Positions 44,707-58,500 are shown, counted from the stretch's first letter. The stretch: 64,000 nt of DNA from Chionoecetes opilio (GCA_016584305.1 JACEEZ010003837.1:312823-376822), one strand, 5' to 3'. Numbers and translations: made by a program. Notes: generated by a model not told the origin, from the sequence alone.

Positions 44707-46958
44707 GGGTTACTTATGGTGTCTTGACGGCGTGGACAGTGGCAGCACAATAACTCACAAGGCACATGGGTTACTTATGGTGTCTTGACGGCGTGGACAG
44801 TGGCAGCACAATAACTCACAAGGCACATGGGTTACTTATGGTGTCTTGACGGCGTGGACAGTGGCAGCACAATAACTCACAAGGCACATGGGTTACTTAT
44901 GGTGTCTTGACGGCGTGGACAGTGGCAGCACAATAACTCACAAGGCACATGGGTTACTTATGGTGTCTTGACGGTGTGGACAGTGGCAGCACAATAACTC
45001 ACAAGACACATGGGTTACTTATGGTGTCTTGACGGCGTGGACAGTGGCAGCACAATAACTCACAAGGCACATGGGTTACTTATGCTGCCTTAACGGCGTG
45101 GACAGTGGCAGCACAATAACTCACAAGGCACATGGGTTACTTATGGTGTCTTGACGGTGTGGACAGTGGCAGCACAATAACTCACAAGACACATGGGTTA
45201 CTTATGCTGCCTTAACGGCGTGGACAGTGGCAGCACAATAACTCACAAGGCACATGGGTTACTTATGGTGTCTTGACGGCGTGGACAGTGGCAGCACAAT
45301 AACTCACAAGACACATGGGTTACTTATGCTGCCTTAACGGCGTGGACAGTGGCAGCACAATAACTCACAAGGCACATGGGTTACTTATGGTGTCTTGACG
45401 GCGTGGACAGTGGCAGCACAATAACTCACAAGGCACATGGGTTACTTATGGTGTCTTGACGGCGTGGACAGTGGCAGCACAATAACTCACAAGGCACATG
45501 GGTTACTTATGGTGTCTTGACGGCGTGGACAGTGGCAGCACAATAACTCACAAGACACATGGGTTACTTATGCTGCCTTAACGGCGTGGACAGTGGCAGC
45601 ACAATAACTCACAAGGCACATGGGTTACTTATGCTGCCTTAACGGCGTGGACAGTGGCAGCACAATAACTCACAAGGCACATGGGTTACTTATGGTGTCT
45701 TGACGGCGTGGACAGTGGCAGCACAAATAACTCACAAGGCACATGGGTTACTTATGGTGTCTTGACGGCGTGGACAGTGGCAGCACAATAACTCACAAGA
45801 CACATGGGTTACTTATGGTGTCTTAACGGCGTGGACAGTGGCAGCACAATAACTCACAAGGCACATGGGTTACTTATGGTGTCTTGACGGCGTGGCCAGT
45901 GGCAGCACAATAACTCACAAGACACATGGGTTACTTATGCTGCCTTAACGGCGTGGACAGTGGCAGCACAATAACTCACAAGGCACATGGGTTACTTATG
46001 GTGTCTTGACGGCGTGGACAGTGGCAGCACAATAACTCACAAGGCACATGGGTTACTTATGGTGTCTTGACGGCGTGGACAGTGGCAGCACAATAACTCA
46101 CAAGGCACATGGGTTACTTATGGTGTCTTAACGGCGTGGACAGTGGCAGCACAATAACTCACAAGGCACATGGGTTACTTATGGTGTCTTAACGGCGTGG
46201 ACAGTGGCAGCACAATAACTCACAAGGCACATGGGTTACTTAAGGTGTCTTGACGGCGTGGACAGTGGCAGCACAATAACTCACAAGGCACATGGGTTAC
46301 TTATGGTGTCTTAACGGCGTGGCCAGTGGCAGCACAATAACTCACAAGGCACATGGGTTACTTATGGTGTCTTAACGGCGTGGACAGTGGCAGCACAATA
46401 ACACAAGGCACATGGGTTACTTATGGTGTCTTAACGGCGTGGACAGTGGCAGCACAATAACTCACAAGGCACATGGGTTACTTATGGTGTCTTAACGGCG
46501 TGGACAGTGGCAGCACAATAACACAAGGCACATGGGTTACTTATGGTGTCTTAACGGCGTGGACAGTGGCAGCACAATAACACAAGGCACATGGGTTACT
46601 TATGGTGTCTTGACGGCGTGGACAGTGGCAGCACAATAACACAAGACACATGGGTTACTTATGCTGCCTTAACGGCGTGGACAGTGGCAGCACAATAACT
46701 CACAAGACACATGGGTTACTTATGCTGCCTTAACGGCGTGGACAGTGGCAGCACAATAACTCACAAGGCACATGGGTTACTTATGGTGTCTTGACGGCGT
46801 GGACAGTGGCAGCACAATAACTCACAAGGCACATGGGTTACTTATGGTGTCTTGACGGCGTGGACAGTGGCAGCACAATAACTCACAAGGCACATGGGTT
46901 ACTTATGGTGTCTTGACGGCGTGGACAGTGGCAGCACAATAACTCACAAGGCACATGG

Positions 46959-48743
46959 GCAAAGAAAATATCCCAGGAAAATAGATCAAGTTCCACCTGG
47001 AAGAAGGAACTAGAGAGATGGAAAAGGAGAGAAACTGTGGGAGAGGAATGGAACGAGATGGAGATAAAAGACATATAAAAAAGAAAATTGAGAAGAGGCC
47101 TAGTTAAATGGCAGGAGGGAATGTGGGAAGCAGTTACTGACAGCAGAACTCAACCCTGCAGGTAGGTATCTATCAATGATGGGGGGGGGGGGCACCTGGG
47201 GTGGCACAGCTGTGTATAGGGGGCACTATAGCAAGCGGACCTCAGGGGCGTTCTGATGTCACATAGCTAGAAGGGTATTATATGGCATATCGTCAGTCAC
47301 ATGTCCAAGTAGAGTACGGCAGCCATGGTCAGTGGGGGGGCACCTGGGGGGCTCCGGATTCCCCCGTATAGCTACGCCACTGGCTATAGCTGATATGACG
47401 TTACAAAGATAACGACTAACTAGGCAACAGCCGTTACTTTGCAGGGAGGACTAAACCTCAAATCACAAGTAAGCTCTCGAGGCCTCTCCCTCCCTAGCTC
47501 CCTCCCTCTCCCAGTAACAGTAGCGCCGCCAGGAATGTTTTACTGGGGTGGCCATGGCATAGCCATTAAAAAGAAATGGTTAAATTTTCATTAGACCTCT
47601 GACTCAGATCTGTGGTGGCCAATGAGATTTCAGGGGTAGCCGTAGCCAGAGGGGGGGCCAATGGGGCCATGGCCCCCCACAATTCAACACATCTACTTTA
47701 GGAGTGTATGGTATAATTTCATCAATTTTACTATATTGAATATCATGCAAAGAACCAATAAATGACCCCCCATAGGACTCAATATGCCCCCAATTAAGTC
47801 ATATCTTCAAAAAAATTCTCTGGGGGGCTTGCAGCGCCTCCCAGACCCCCAGCGGATAAGCCACCCACCCCTCAACCATCACTGGGAGGTGACCCCTCCC
47901 AATTTTTTTTCCTGGCTACGCCCTTGGCCGTAGCCGTGGCCACCCCCTAGATCTGCCAACGCCCACTCATTCCTCTCATTCTCTCTCCCACTCCCTCCCT
48001 TTCGTTCTTTATTTAACTTACGCTGCAGAAATATGAAGAAAACAACAAAATAGAGCCTTGTTTGGTCAAAAATCATCCACTGCCTCCTCCCGGCTGCCTG
48101 CACACGCGTCCTGCCTCCTCGACGGTTAACTCTCGACTGTCACTCGTATACCGGATTACTCAAGGAACTCAACACTGCTTCGAAACACTAAACCTTTCCT
48201 TTATTTCCTTCCCACGCCCTAACCTGCATGTTGACCTTTGACCAATAATTCTGGACCTGTAAAGTTATCTAAGTCTTAAATGTTAGTAAATATGAATTAG
48301 TAATAGCGATAGTATAGTTTTGTAGTATTTTGTTTCAAGTTTATATTGATAGGGACATAGGTTCGTTAGTGCTTCGAACTCATTAATAGCGTCACAGAGG
48401 ATTGTGGGTAGGATATCTTTTTATATTTTTTTTGCTACGTAGTTTGTGGGTTGTTTAAGGACTGATAGCTTTGTCTATCAATGAGTGGGGAGCACCTGGG
48501 GGGGGCACTAGGCAAGCGGAGCTGGCAATTCTGATGTCACATGGAAGGGTATATTCTAAGATCAGATCAGTGGTGGGTATTAGAGCATTATACAGACTGC
48601 GGCAGCCATGGCCAGTGGGGGGGCACGTGGCCCTTCATGTCCCCCCCAGCTGCGCCACTAGTGAATATACGTCGTTCCTGCGTTGTTATCTGGTGTATTA
48701 TGAGGTTAACCTAAAGTTCAGGGTGTCTATGGGCCATCATTAC
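46959..48743. other. Gene-free stretch with hAT-like repeat debris
   Basis: No gene is supported. Two related blocks with CACCTGGGG, CAAGCGGA and TTCTGATGTCACAT lie at about 47180-47395 and 48480-48660. Both end in the inverse of CAGTGGCGTAGC-like termini (CTACGCCACTGG, GCGCCACTAG), suggesting hAT-type remnants. A G(12) run is at 47179-47191. Confidence 0.4.
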
Positions 48744-48860
48744 CTGTAGGGCAATGCAGAGCCATGAATCAGGGAGTTTGCGGCGCGCCAAGGACACTTT
48801 GCCGCCGTAGGGGAGCGAGTCGTCCCAGTCTGTGGGGATGTAGCGGCGCCTTGTTGTCAT
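48744..48860 (-). CDS. First coding exon of an unrecognised protein (partial gene)
   Basis: An acceptor ATTATACAG (48882) opens an exon of 138 nt. ATG at 48860-48858 begins 39 codons ending in phase 0 at CAG/GTAATG (48744/48743). The peptide starts MTTRRRYIPTDWDDSLPYGG and continues with KVSLARRKLPDSWLCIALQ. It is basic, non-repetitive and of coding-like composition, and sits 0.35 kb downstream of a GC-rich block. I do not recognise the family. Phase 0 rules out direct joining to TTC39C exon 1, which needs phase 1. The following exons must lie at lower coordinates and were not found. Confidence 0.5.
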
Positions 48861-49224
48861 CCTGCCGCCGCCTCCGCACGCCTGTATAATTATGTATTAA
48901 ACATTTCAAGACATGTATGAGACACACAACGCTAGGTAGATTAGTCTGTTTATCTGATTCTCTATATCTGGTTTGCCTTTCAAGTTTGAGTGAATGTTAT
49001 TTGCTGTAATATAAATAAGCTAGAGATGAAGGTGGGTTGCTGAGTTTATGCTTTGCTCATTATGTAAAATGAAACACAAAATAAACGACTTGAAATCAAA
49101 ATCATGAGTTAAAACAGATCATATAGGATGTAAATTTTTGAAATATGACGTACTAGCTATCTAACATACTACGGTAAATGACTAAAGTGAAATAATAGCT
49201 ATAATACCATTCCTCTCATGCATT

Positions 49225-49335
49225 ACCCACCCGGCAGCAGCACCGCCGCGGCACCCTCCTTGCCTCCCTCAGGGCCTCCGCCGCCCCGCGCGCCGCCCCG
49301 CCTCTCCCGCGGCTTCATCGCTGCTCGAGGAGGAT
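49225..49335 (-). promoter_or_regulatory. GC/CpG-rich block, candidate 5' exon or promoter
   Basis: About 100 bp of very CpG-dense sequence (CCGCCGCCCCGCGCGCCGCC) contrasts with AT-rich flanks. On the minus strand it ends in a donor-like GGTGG/GTAATG at about 49227 and contains an ATG frame (MKPRERRGGARGGG). That frame does not join in phase with the exon at 48881, so it may be a leader exon. Confidence 0.35.
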
Positions 49336-49544
49336 TTTACGGCCTGCTGTAATTAAGATGTATAAAGATATTTTCGTAGTCGATATGTGGTACGTGATAT
49401 GAACCAAGGCTAAGGGAGAAGGCTCTCTCTCGGCTTTGATATGAACAATTCTAAAGGAAGGTGCGTTAGGGCCTGCGAGGTGTGCGTTGCCTGTAGTGCG
49501 TGTTGTTAGGGGCGCGAATATTCTGTGGACGCGACACACACACA

Positions 49545-50330
49545 CGTACACCATCTATCTTTATATATATTAATAAAAGCGAAAGTGTGTGTGTGTGTAT
49601 GTCTGTGTGTGTGTGTGTGTGTGTGTGGTATAGGTTCCGCCCCCCGTGGCGGAATCCCATCATATACCACATTTTTGGAACCAGGTTGACCAGGGGAAGG
49701 TTTTAAGCCCACTTATGAGATGATCCGATCATTTTTTTTTTTTTTTTAGCAGCCTATTAGCGATAATTGTGAAAAAAAGTGGGTCGCGAGAATTGAGGAA
49801 GCCTTGATGTAGGGTGATGGGTAATGGGTGAGTGAATAGGTGGGGTGATGGGTAATGGGTGTGGGGTGATGGGTGAGTGAATGGGTAGGGGGTGATGGGT
49901 GATGGGTGAGGGAATAGATGGGGGGTGATGGGTAATGGGTGAGTGAATGGGTGTGTGGTGATGGGTAATGGGTGAGTGAATGGGTGGGGGGTGATGGGTA
50001 ATGGGTGAGTGAATGGGTGGGGGGTGATGGGTAATGGGTGAGTGAATGGGTTGGGGGTGATGTGAATGGGTTGGCGTTAATACATACATTTCTACATCCA
50101 TGATTTCAGGAAAGTTAGAAGGGGCTATCTGGAGAGTCTGTGTTTGGTGGGCCTTTGGCCCACCAAACACAGGTGGTGGGCCTTTGGCCCACCAATAGCC
50201 CTCCGCAGGAGCTAGCCAAAAAGTCCGCCCGGAGGGCGGCTTTGCGGCTAGTAATCAATATTCTCGAAATAGTAACCATGTTTCCTCTCGCTCCCTCGAT
50301 GTCCAACTTTACGCCTCGCTAGACACAGAA
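49545..50330. mobile_element. Helentron-like non-autonomous element (tentative)
   Basis: It opens TCTATCTTTATATATATTAA then AAAAGCGAAAGTGTGTGTG, a start style seen in arthropod Helentrons. It contains an ATGGGTAATGGGTGAGTGA minisatellite (49810-50070). It ends with strong hairpins: TTGGTGGGCCTTTGGCCCAC at 50143, a second GGTGGGCCTTTGGCCCACC at 50173, and CCGCCCGGAGGGCGG. The stretch 50069-50135 is shared with the element at 22413-23085. Boundaries are uncertain. Confidence 0.4.
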
Positions 50331-51240
50331 TTAACAAACACAAGTAGGCTACTACGTCCATATCATGTTATACAATTAATTGAAGCTTTTTTCAAGTAAT
50401 ATTTACAGGAAGATCTTTAAGTTTTCATTACCTCAATAAGGAGAATTTAGTTTCGTGGAGGAGGTGCGCACTGCAATGGCCAGGTTAGAACAGGTGAACA
50501 CTGACAGGGCTCTGGTGTTTGTTGTGTAATGATTGTTCAGCAGCTCCGGTACAGGAGCGTGTGGGTGCACGGTGGCCAAGGCAATGAAGCAACTGTTTGG
50601 CGTGGTAGTCATGCATGCCGCTCCCCCCCCTCTTCTTTTCACTCTGCAGCAACTATAAAACAATCTTTTTTTTTCTTCAGTCCATAAGTCGTGACTGATG
50701 TACAGTACTTCCCATTTGTATCAGACTAGGAAAGTTTTGTCTCGCCTTATCTCGAAGTAAAATCTCCATGTTTGACTATAGGCTATAACATACCTACAGA
50801 CCCTTTGCTTTAACCTACGTCGGTTACTTCGTCATTCTTATCCTCTCAAATCAGAAGGCTCTGCAATATTACATTAAGCAGGATCTACATAGACTGCATA
50901 ATATTGATATAATCTCGAAAAGAAGCCACTTTAGTCTCAGGGCATAATATGTATCGCATTGGTTAGCCTTGATCCAGTCCTGTTCTTCTCTCATTAATCC
51001 TGTAATCTTATCATTCTCGTGCCTTTCTTGTTTTCACAGGTAAAGCTGATGGAAGTTTCTTTTTTATGATCAGTCTTTTATAGAACTGGCCTTCTCCCAA
51101 ACAAGGAGCGTCACCCCAATAAAAGGTTGTGAGGGGAATACTACTACTGCCGCAAAGGGATTCTAACCCTACACCTTCGTTCCTTTCAGTTGCCTCTTAC
51201 AACATGCAAGGAATACGGAGACATGTATCATTCACCTATT
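50331..51240. other. Gene-free stretch
   Basis: No gene, RNA or bounded transposon was recognised. Only short chance reading frames are present. Confidence 0.4.
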
Positions 51241-51249
51241 TCATCTCAG

Positions 51250-51655
51250 GCCTGGCTGTAATAAACACACACACACAGTAAGCGGCAGGCTGTAATAAAC
51301 ACACACACACAGTAAGCGGCAGGCTGTAATAAACACACACACAGTAAGCGGCAGGCTGTAATAAACACACACACACAGTAAGCGGCAGGCTGTAATACCC
51401 ACACACACAGTAAGCGGCAGGCTGTAATATACACACACACACAGTAAGTGGCAGGCTGTAATACCCACACACACAGTAAGCGGCAGGCTGTAATAAACAC
51501 ACACACACAGTAAGCGGCAGGCTGTAATAAACACACACACAGTAAGCGGCAGGCTGTAATACCCACACACACAGTAAGCGGCAGGCTGTAATATACACAC
51601 ACACACAGTAAGTGGCAGGCTGTAATACCCACACACACAGTAAGCGGCAGACTGT
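51250..51655. repeat. CA-containing satellite, left block
   Basis: Units of 27-33 bp: CAGTAAGCGGCAGGCTGTAA, then TA and a short CA run. It is the same unit as 52587-61045 and is separated from it only by the solo LTR. Left-block units often carry TAAACACAC instead of TACACAC. Confidence 0.95.
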
Positions 51656-52586
51656 TGTAACGCGAGAAATTACATTAATAGGGGAAGAGATGAAATAACA
51701 CATAAGTATCAATAAGCTAACGAGGAATTTTCCTCCACGCCTCATTCCTGAATCACTGGTTAGGCTTATATTTTAAACCAGTAGTAATTAGACACGTAGC
51801 GAAACGAGGTGAGAACGGGGATTCTAGGTTAGAATAATTTTAGAAGCAGCTCGACGTTCGTTGAGTTAAGTCGCCTGTGGGGAGGTGATATTCTCGCCCT
51901 TGGTAAAGGTATGTTGTGAAATGTTTGTTAACTAGAGATGTAGACATGACTTACTGGTGATTCTTTTTGTTGACCAAGACTAATGAAGTGCATTACTTAG
52001 GGTCCCAAGGTAGGATGCTGCTGGCGGACCAGGGGGCCAAGCGCTCACAAATTAGCAGAGGGGGCAACCACAACATGTCACAGCCAGCCGTGTGAGGACA
52101 AGGAGAAAGAAGGAAATAGAAAAATAAGTGAGAGGGAAACAGTTGGAAGTGGGATAGACTACGTATACATTATGTTAGGATAACGACTTGAGCATTACAT
52201 GTGCGTATCGTTAAGGGGTAACAGTGCGACTGAAGTTACCAGAGATGGTAAACTATATTAGGATAACGACTTGAGCATTTCGCGTGCGTATCGCTAGGAG
52301 GGAAGGAAGACTTAATATTAAGATAACTTGTGAATGTATAATAACTACATAATGGAGACAGTAAAGACTTAAATATATTATAATTAGAAATATATTAACG
52401 CGTTATCATTCTGTTTCCAACCAGTCCTTACATATTTTCTTAAATCTTTTATTTTTGTTCATTCATATATTTTTTCCCACTTAATGTGGGTGGTGGCAGC
52501 GGAGTAACCAGGACTGTAGAGTACACTCCCAAGGTGGGCACTACATAATGGTAACAAAGGTGTAGATGGTCAAAATGATCACTACA
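51656..52586. mobile_element. Solo LTR inserted in the satellite
   Basis: It starts TGTAACGCGAGAAATTAC and ends GATCACTACA (TG...CA), flanked by CTGT on both sides (51652-51655 and 52587-52590). Those four bases are one copy of the satellite's GCTGTAATA motif in the uninterrupted unit. It is 931 bp. A related LTR begins at 63192 with the same TGTAACGCGAGAAA. Both share a TATTCTCTAAATCTTT-like AT-rich block about 765 bp from the start. No internal retroelement genes are present. Confidence 0.68.
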
Positions 52587-55500
52587 CTGTAATACACACA
52601 CACAGTAAGCGGCAGGCTGTAATACCCACACACACACACAGTAAGCGGCAGGCTGTAATACCCACACACACAGTAAGCGGCAGACTGTAATACACACGCA
52701 CAGTAAGCGGCAGGCTGTAATAACCACACACACACAGTAAGCGGCAGGCTGTAATACCCACACACACAGTAAGCGTCAGGCTGTAATACCCACACACACA
52801 CAGTAAGCAGCAGGCTGTAATACCCACACACAGTAAGCGGCAGGCTGTAATACCCACACGCACACAGTAAGCGTCAGGCTGTAATACACACACACACACA
52901 GTAAGCGGCAGGCTGTAATACCCAACACACACACAGTAAGTGGCAGGTTGTAATAACCACACATACACAGTAAGCGGCAGGCTGTATACACACACACACA
53001 CACACAGTAAGCGGCAGGGTGTAATACCCACACACACACCGTAAGCGGCAGGCTGTAATACCCCCACACACACAGTAAGCGGCAGGCTGTAATACCCCCA
53101 CACACACAGTAAGCAGCAGGCTGTAATCCCCACACACACACAGTAAGCGGCAGGCTGTAATACACACACACACACAGTAAGCGGCTGGCTGTAATACACA
53201 CACACACACACAGTAAGCGGCAGGCTGTAATACCCACACACACACACAGTAAGCGGCAGGCTGTAATACCCACACACACACATAAGCGGCAGGCTGTAAT
53301 ACCCACACACACACAGTAAACGGCAGTCTGTAATACCCCACACACACAGTAAGCGGCAGGCTGTAATACCCACACACGGAGTAAGCGGCAGGCTGTAATA
53401 CCCACACACACACACAGTAAGCGGCAGGCTGTAATACCCACACACACACACACAGTAAGCGGCAGGCTGTAATACCCACACACACACAGTAAGCGGCAGG
53501 CTGTAATACCCAGACACACACAGTAAGCGACAGCTGTAATACCCACACACAGTAAGCGGCTGTAATACCCACACACACACACAGTAAGCGGCAGGCTGTA
53601 ATACCCACAAAACACAGTAAGCGGCAGGCTGTAATACCCACACACAGTAAGCGGGTGGCTGTAATAACCACACCACACAGTAAGCGGCTGTAATAACCAC
53701 AAAAACACAGTAAGCGGCTGTAATACCCACACACACACAGTAAGCGGTAGGCTGTAATAACCACACGCACACAGTAAGCGGGAGGCTGTAATAACCACAC
53801 ACACACAGTAAGCGGCAGGCTGTAATAACCACACCCAGAGTAAGCGACAGGCTGTAATACCCACACAATAAGTGGGTGACTGTAATACCCACACACACAC
53901 ACAGTATGCGCAGGCTGTAATACCCACACACACACAGTAAGCGGGAGGCTGTAATAACCACACACACACAGTAAGCGGCAGGCTGTAATACCCACACACA
54001 CACACAGTAGGCGGCTGGCTGTAATACCCACACACACACAGTAAGCGGCTGTAATACCCACACACACACAGTAAGCGGCTGGCTGTAATACCCACACACA
54101 CACAGTAAGCAGCAGGCTGTAATACCCACACACACACAGTAAGCGGCAGGCTGTAATACACACACACACACAGTAAGCAGCAGGTTGTAATACACACACA
54201 CACAGTAAGCGGCAGGCTGTAATACCCACACACACACAGTAAGCGGCTGGCTGTAATACCCACACACACACAGTAAGCGGCTGGCTGTAATACACACACA
54301 CACCACACAGTAAGCGGCTGGCTGTAATACCCACACACACACAGTAAGCGGCTGGCTGTGATACCCACACACACAGTAAGCGGCTGGCTGTAATACCCAC
54401 ACACACACAGTAAGCGGATGGCTGTAATACCCACACACACACAGTAAGCGGCTGGCTGTAATACACACACACACACAGTAAGCAGCAGGCTGTAATACCC
54501 ACACACACACAGTAAGCGGCAGGCTGTAATACCCACACACACACAGTAAGCGGCAGGCTGTAATACCCACACACCACCAGTAAGCGGCAGGCTGTAATAC
54601 CCACACACACACAGTAAGCGGCTGGCTGTAATACCCACACACACACAGTAAGTGGCTGCTGTAATACACACACACACATAGTAAGCGGCAGGCTGTAATA
54701 CCCACACACACACAGTAAGCGGCAGGCTGTAATACACACACACACACAGTAAGCGGCTGGCTGTAATACACACACACAACACACAGTAAGCGGCAGGCTG
54801 TAATACCCACACACACACACAGTAAGCGACAGGCTGTAATACCCACACACACACATAAGCGGCAGGCTGTAATACCCACACACACACAGTAAGCGGCAGG
54901 CTGTAATACCCCCACACACACAGTAAGCGGCAGGCTGTAATACCCACACACACAGTAAGCGGCAGGCTGTAATACCCACACACACACACAGTAAGCGGCA
55001 GGCTGTAATACCCACACACACACACACAGTAAGCGGCAGGCTGTAATACCCACACACACACAGTAAGCGGCAGGCTGTAATACCCACACACACACAGTAA
55101 GCGGCAGGCTGTAATACCCACACACCCCAGTAAGCGGCTGTAATACCCACACACACACACAGTAAGCGTCAGGCTGTAATACCCACACACACACAGTAAG
55201 CGGCAGGCTGTAATACCCACACACACAGTAAGCGGCTGGCTGTAATAACCACACACACACAGTAAGCGGCTGTAATAACCACAAATACACAGTAAGCGGC
55301 TGTAATACCCACACACACACAGTAAGCGGTAGGCTGTAATAACCACACACACACAGTAAGCGGCAGGCTGTAATAACCACACACACACAGTAAGCGGCAG
55401 GCTGTAATAACCACACACACACAGTAAGCGACAGGCTGTAATACCCACACACACAGTAAGCGGCTGACTGTAATACCCACACACACACACAGTATGCGGC

Positions 55501-58500
55501 AGGCTGTAATACCCACAGACACACAGTAAGCGGCAGGCTGTAATAACCACACACACAGTAAGCGGCAGGCTGTAATACCCACACACACACAGTAAGCGGC
55601 TGGCTGTAATACCCACACACACACAGTAAGCGGCTGTAAAAACCCACACACACAGTAAGCGGCTAAAATGTAATACCCACACACACACAGTAAGCAGCAG
55701 GCTGTAATACCCCACACACACACAGTAAGCGGCAGGCTGTAATACACACACACACAGTAAGCAGCAGGCTGTAATACATACACACACACAGTAAGCGGCA
55801 GGCTGTAATACCCACACACACACAGTAAGCGGCTGGCTGTAATACCCACACACACACAGTAAGCGGCTGGCTGTAATACACACACACACCACACAGTAAG
55901 CGGCTGGCTGTAATACCCACACACACACGTAAGCGGCTGGCTGTAATACCCACACACACAGTAAGCGGCTGGCTGTAATACCCACACACACACAGTAAGC
56001 GGCTGGCTGTAATACCCACAACACACAGTAAGCGGCTGGCTGTAATACACACACACACACAGTAAGCGGCAGGCTGTAATACCCACACACACACAGTAAG
56101 CGGCAGGCTGTAATACCCACACACACACAGTAAGCGGCAGGCTGTAATACCCACACACACACAGTAAGCGGCAGGCTGTAATACCCACACACACACAGTA
56201 AGCGGCTGGCTGTAATACACACACACACACAGTAAGCGGCTGGCTGTAATACCCACACACCCACAGTAAGCGGCAGGCTGTAATACCCACACACACACAC
56301 ACAGTAAGCGGCAGCTGTAATACCCACACACACACAGTAAGCGGGTGGCTGTAATACACACACACACAACACAGTAAGCGGCAGGCTGTAATACCTACAC
56401 ACACACAGTAAGCGGCTGGCTGTAATACCCACACAAACACAGTAAGCGCAGGCTGTAATACCCACACACACACAGTAAGCGGGGGCTGTAATACCCACAC
56501 ACACACACAGTAAGCGGCTAGCTGTAATACCCACACACACACAGTAAGCGGCAGGCTGTAATACCCACACACACACACAGTAAGCGGCAGGCTGTAATAC
56601 CCACACACACAGTAAGCGGCAGGCTGTAATACCCCACACACACAGTAAGTGGCAGGCTGTAATACCCACACACACACAGTAAGTAGCAGGCTGTAATACC
56701 CACACACACACAGTAAGCGGCAGGCTGTAATACCCACACACACACAGTAAGCGGCTGGCTGTAATACCCCACACACACAGTAAGAGGCAGGCTGTAATAC
56801 CCACACACACACAGTAAGCGGCAGGCTGTAATACACACACACACAGTAAGCGGCAGGCTGTAATACCCACACACACACAGTAAGCGGCAGGCTGTAATAC
56901 ACACACACACACAGTAAGTGGCAGGTTGTAATACACACACACACAGTAAGCGGCAGGCTGTAATACCCACACACACACAGTAAACGGCAGGCTGTAATAC
57001 ACCCCACACACACAGTAAGTGGCAGGCTGTAATACACACACACACACAGTAAGCGGCAGGCTGTAATACACACACACACACAGTAAGTGGGAGGCTGTAA
57101 TACACACACACACACAGTAAGCGGCAGGCTGTAATACACACACACACACAGTAAGTGGCAGGCTGTAATACACACACACACACAGTAAGCGGCAAGCTGT
57201 AATACCCACACACCCCACAGTAAGCGGCAGGCTGTAATACACACACACACACACAGTAAGTGGCAGGCTGTAATACACCACACACACACAGTAAGCGGCA
57301 GGCTGTAATACCCACACACACACAGTAAGCGGCAGGCTGTAATACACACACACACACAGTAAGTGGCAGGCTGTAATACCCACACACACACAGTAAGCGG
57401 CAGGCTGTAATAAAACACACACACACAGAAAGCGGCAGGCTGTAATACACACACACACACAGTAAGCGGCAGGCTGTAATACACACACACACAGTAAGCG
57501 GCAGGCTGTAATACCCACCCCACACACAGTAAGCGGCAGGGTGTAATACACACACACACACAGTAAGTGGCAGGCTGTAATAACACACACACACACAAGT
57601 AAGTGGCAGGCTGTAATACACACACACACACAGTAAGCGGCAGGCTGTAATACACACACACTCACAGTAAGCGGCAGGCTGTAAAACACACACCCCACAC
57701 ACAGTAAGCGGCAGGCTGTAATACCCACACACCCCAAAGTAAGCGGCAGGCTGTAATACCACACACACACACAGTAAGTGGCAGGCTGTAATATCCCACA
57801 CACACACAGTAAGCGGCTGGCTGTAATACCCCCACACACACAGTAAGCGGCAGGCTGTAATACCCACACACACACAGTAAGCGGCAGGCTGTAATACACA
57901 CACACACACAGTAAGTGGCAGGCTGTAATACAAAACACACACACGTAAGTGGCAGGTTGTAATACCCCACACACACAGTAAGCGGCAGGCTGTAATACAC
58001 ACACACACAGTAAGCGGCTGGCTGTAATACCCACACACACACAGTAAACGGCAGGCTGTAATACACACACACACACAGTAAGTGGCAGGCTGTAATACAC
58101 ACACACACACAGTAAGCGGGAGGCTGTAATACACACACACACAGTAAGCGGCAGGCTGTAATACACACACACACACAGTAAGCGGCAGGCTGTAATACAC
58201 ACACACACACAGTAAGTGGCAGGCTGTAATACACACACACACACACAGTAAGCGGCAGGCTGTAATACCCACACACACACAGTAAGCGGCAGGCTGTAAT
58301 ACACACACACACACACAGTAAGTGGCAGGCTGTAATACACACCACACACAGTAAGCGGCAGGCTGTAATACCCACACACACACAGTAAGCGGCAGGCTGT
58401 AATACACACACACACACAGTAAGTGGCAGGCTGTAATACCCACACACACACAGTAAGCGGCAGGCTGTAATACACACACACAAACAGTAAGCGGCAGGCT

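Larger units (their letters stand above)
41645..46958. repeat. 61-bp satellite, about 61 copies, interrupted by a LINE
   Basis: The unit is GGGTTACTTATGGTGTCTTG, ACGGCGTGGACAGTGGCAGC, ACAATAACTCACAAGGCACA and T. The main variants are GGTGTCTTGAC/GCTGCCTTAAC and AAGGCAC/AAGACAC, often co-varying. A few right-hand units lack CT in AACTCACAAG. The array is split at 43113/44707. Confidence 0.95.

Noticed and set aside
48744..48860. That this exon is the missing first exon of TTC39C
   Set aside because: It ends in phase 0, whereas the TTC39C exon 1 acceptor needs one carried base; joining them shifts the TTC39C frame.
51236..51745. Cys/Leu/Tyr-rich frames of 130-169 codons
   Set aside because: Translation of the left satellite block, same argument as for the main block.
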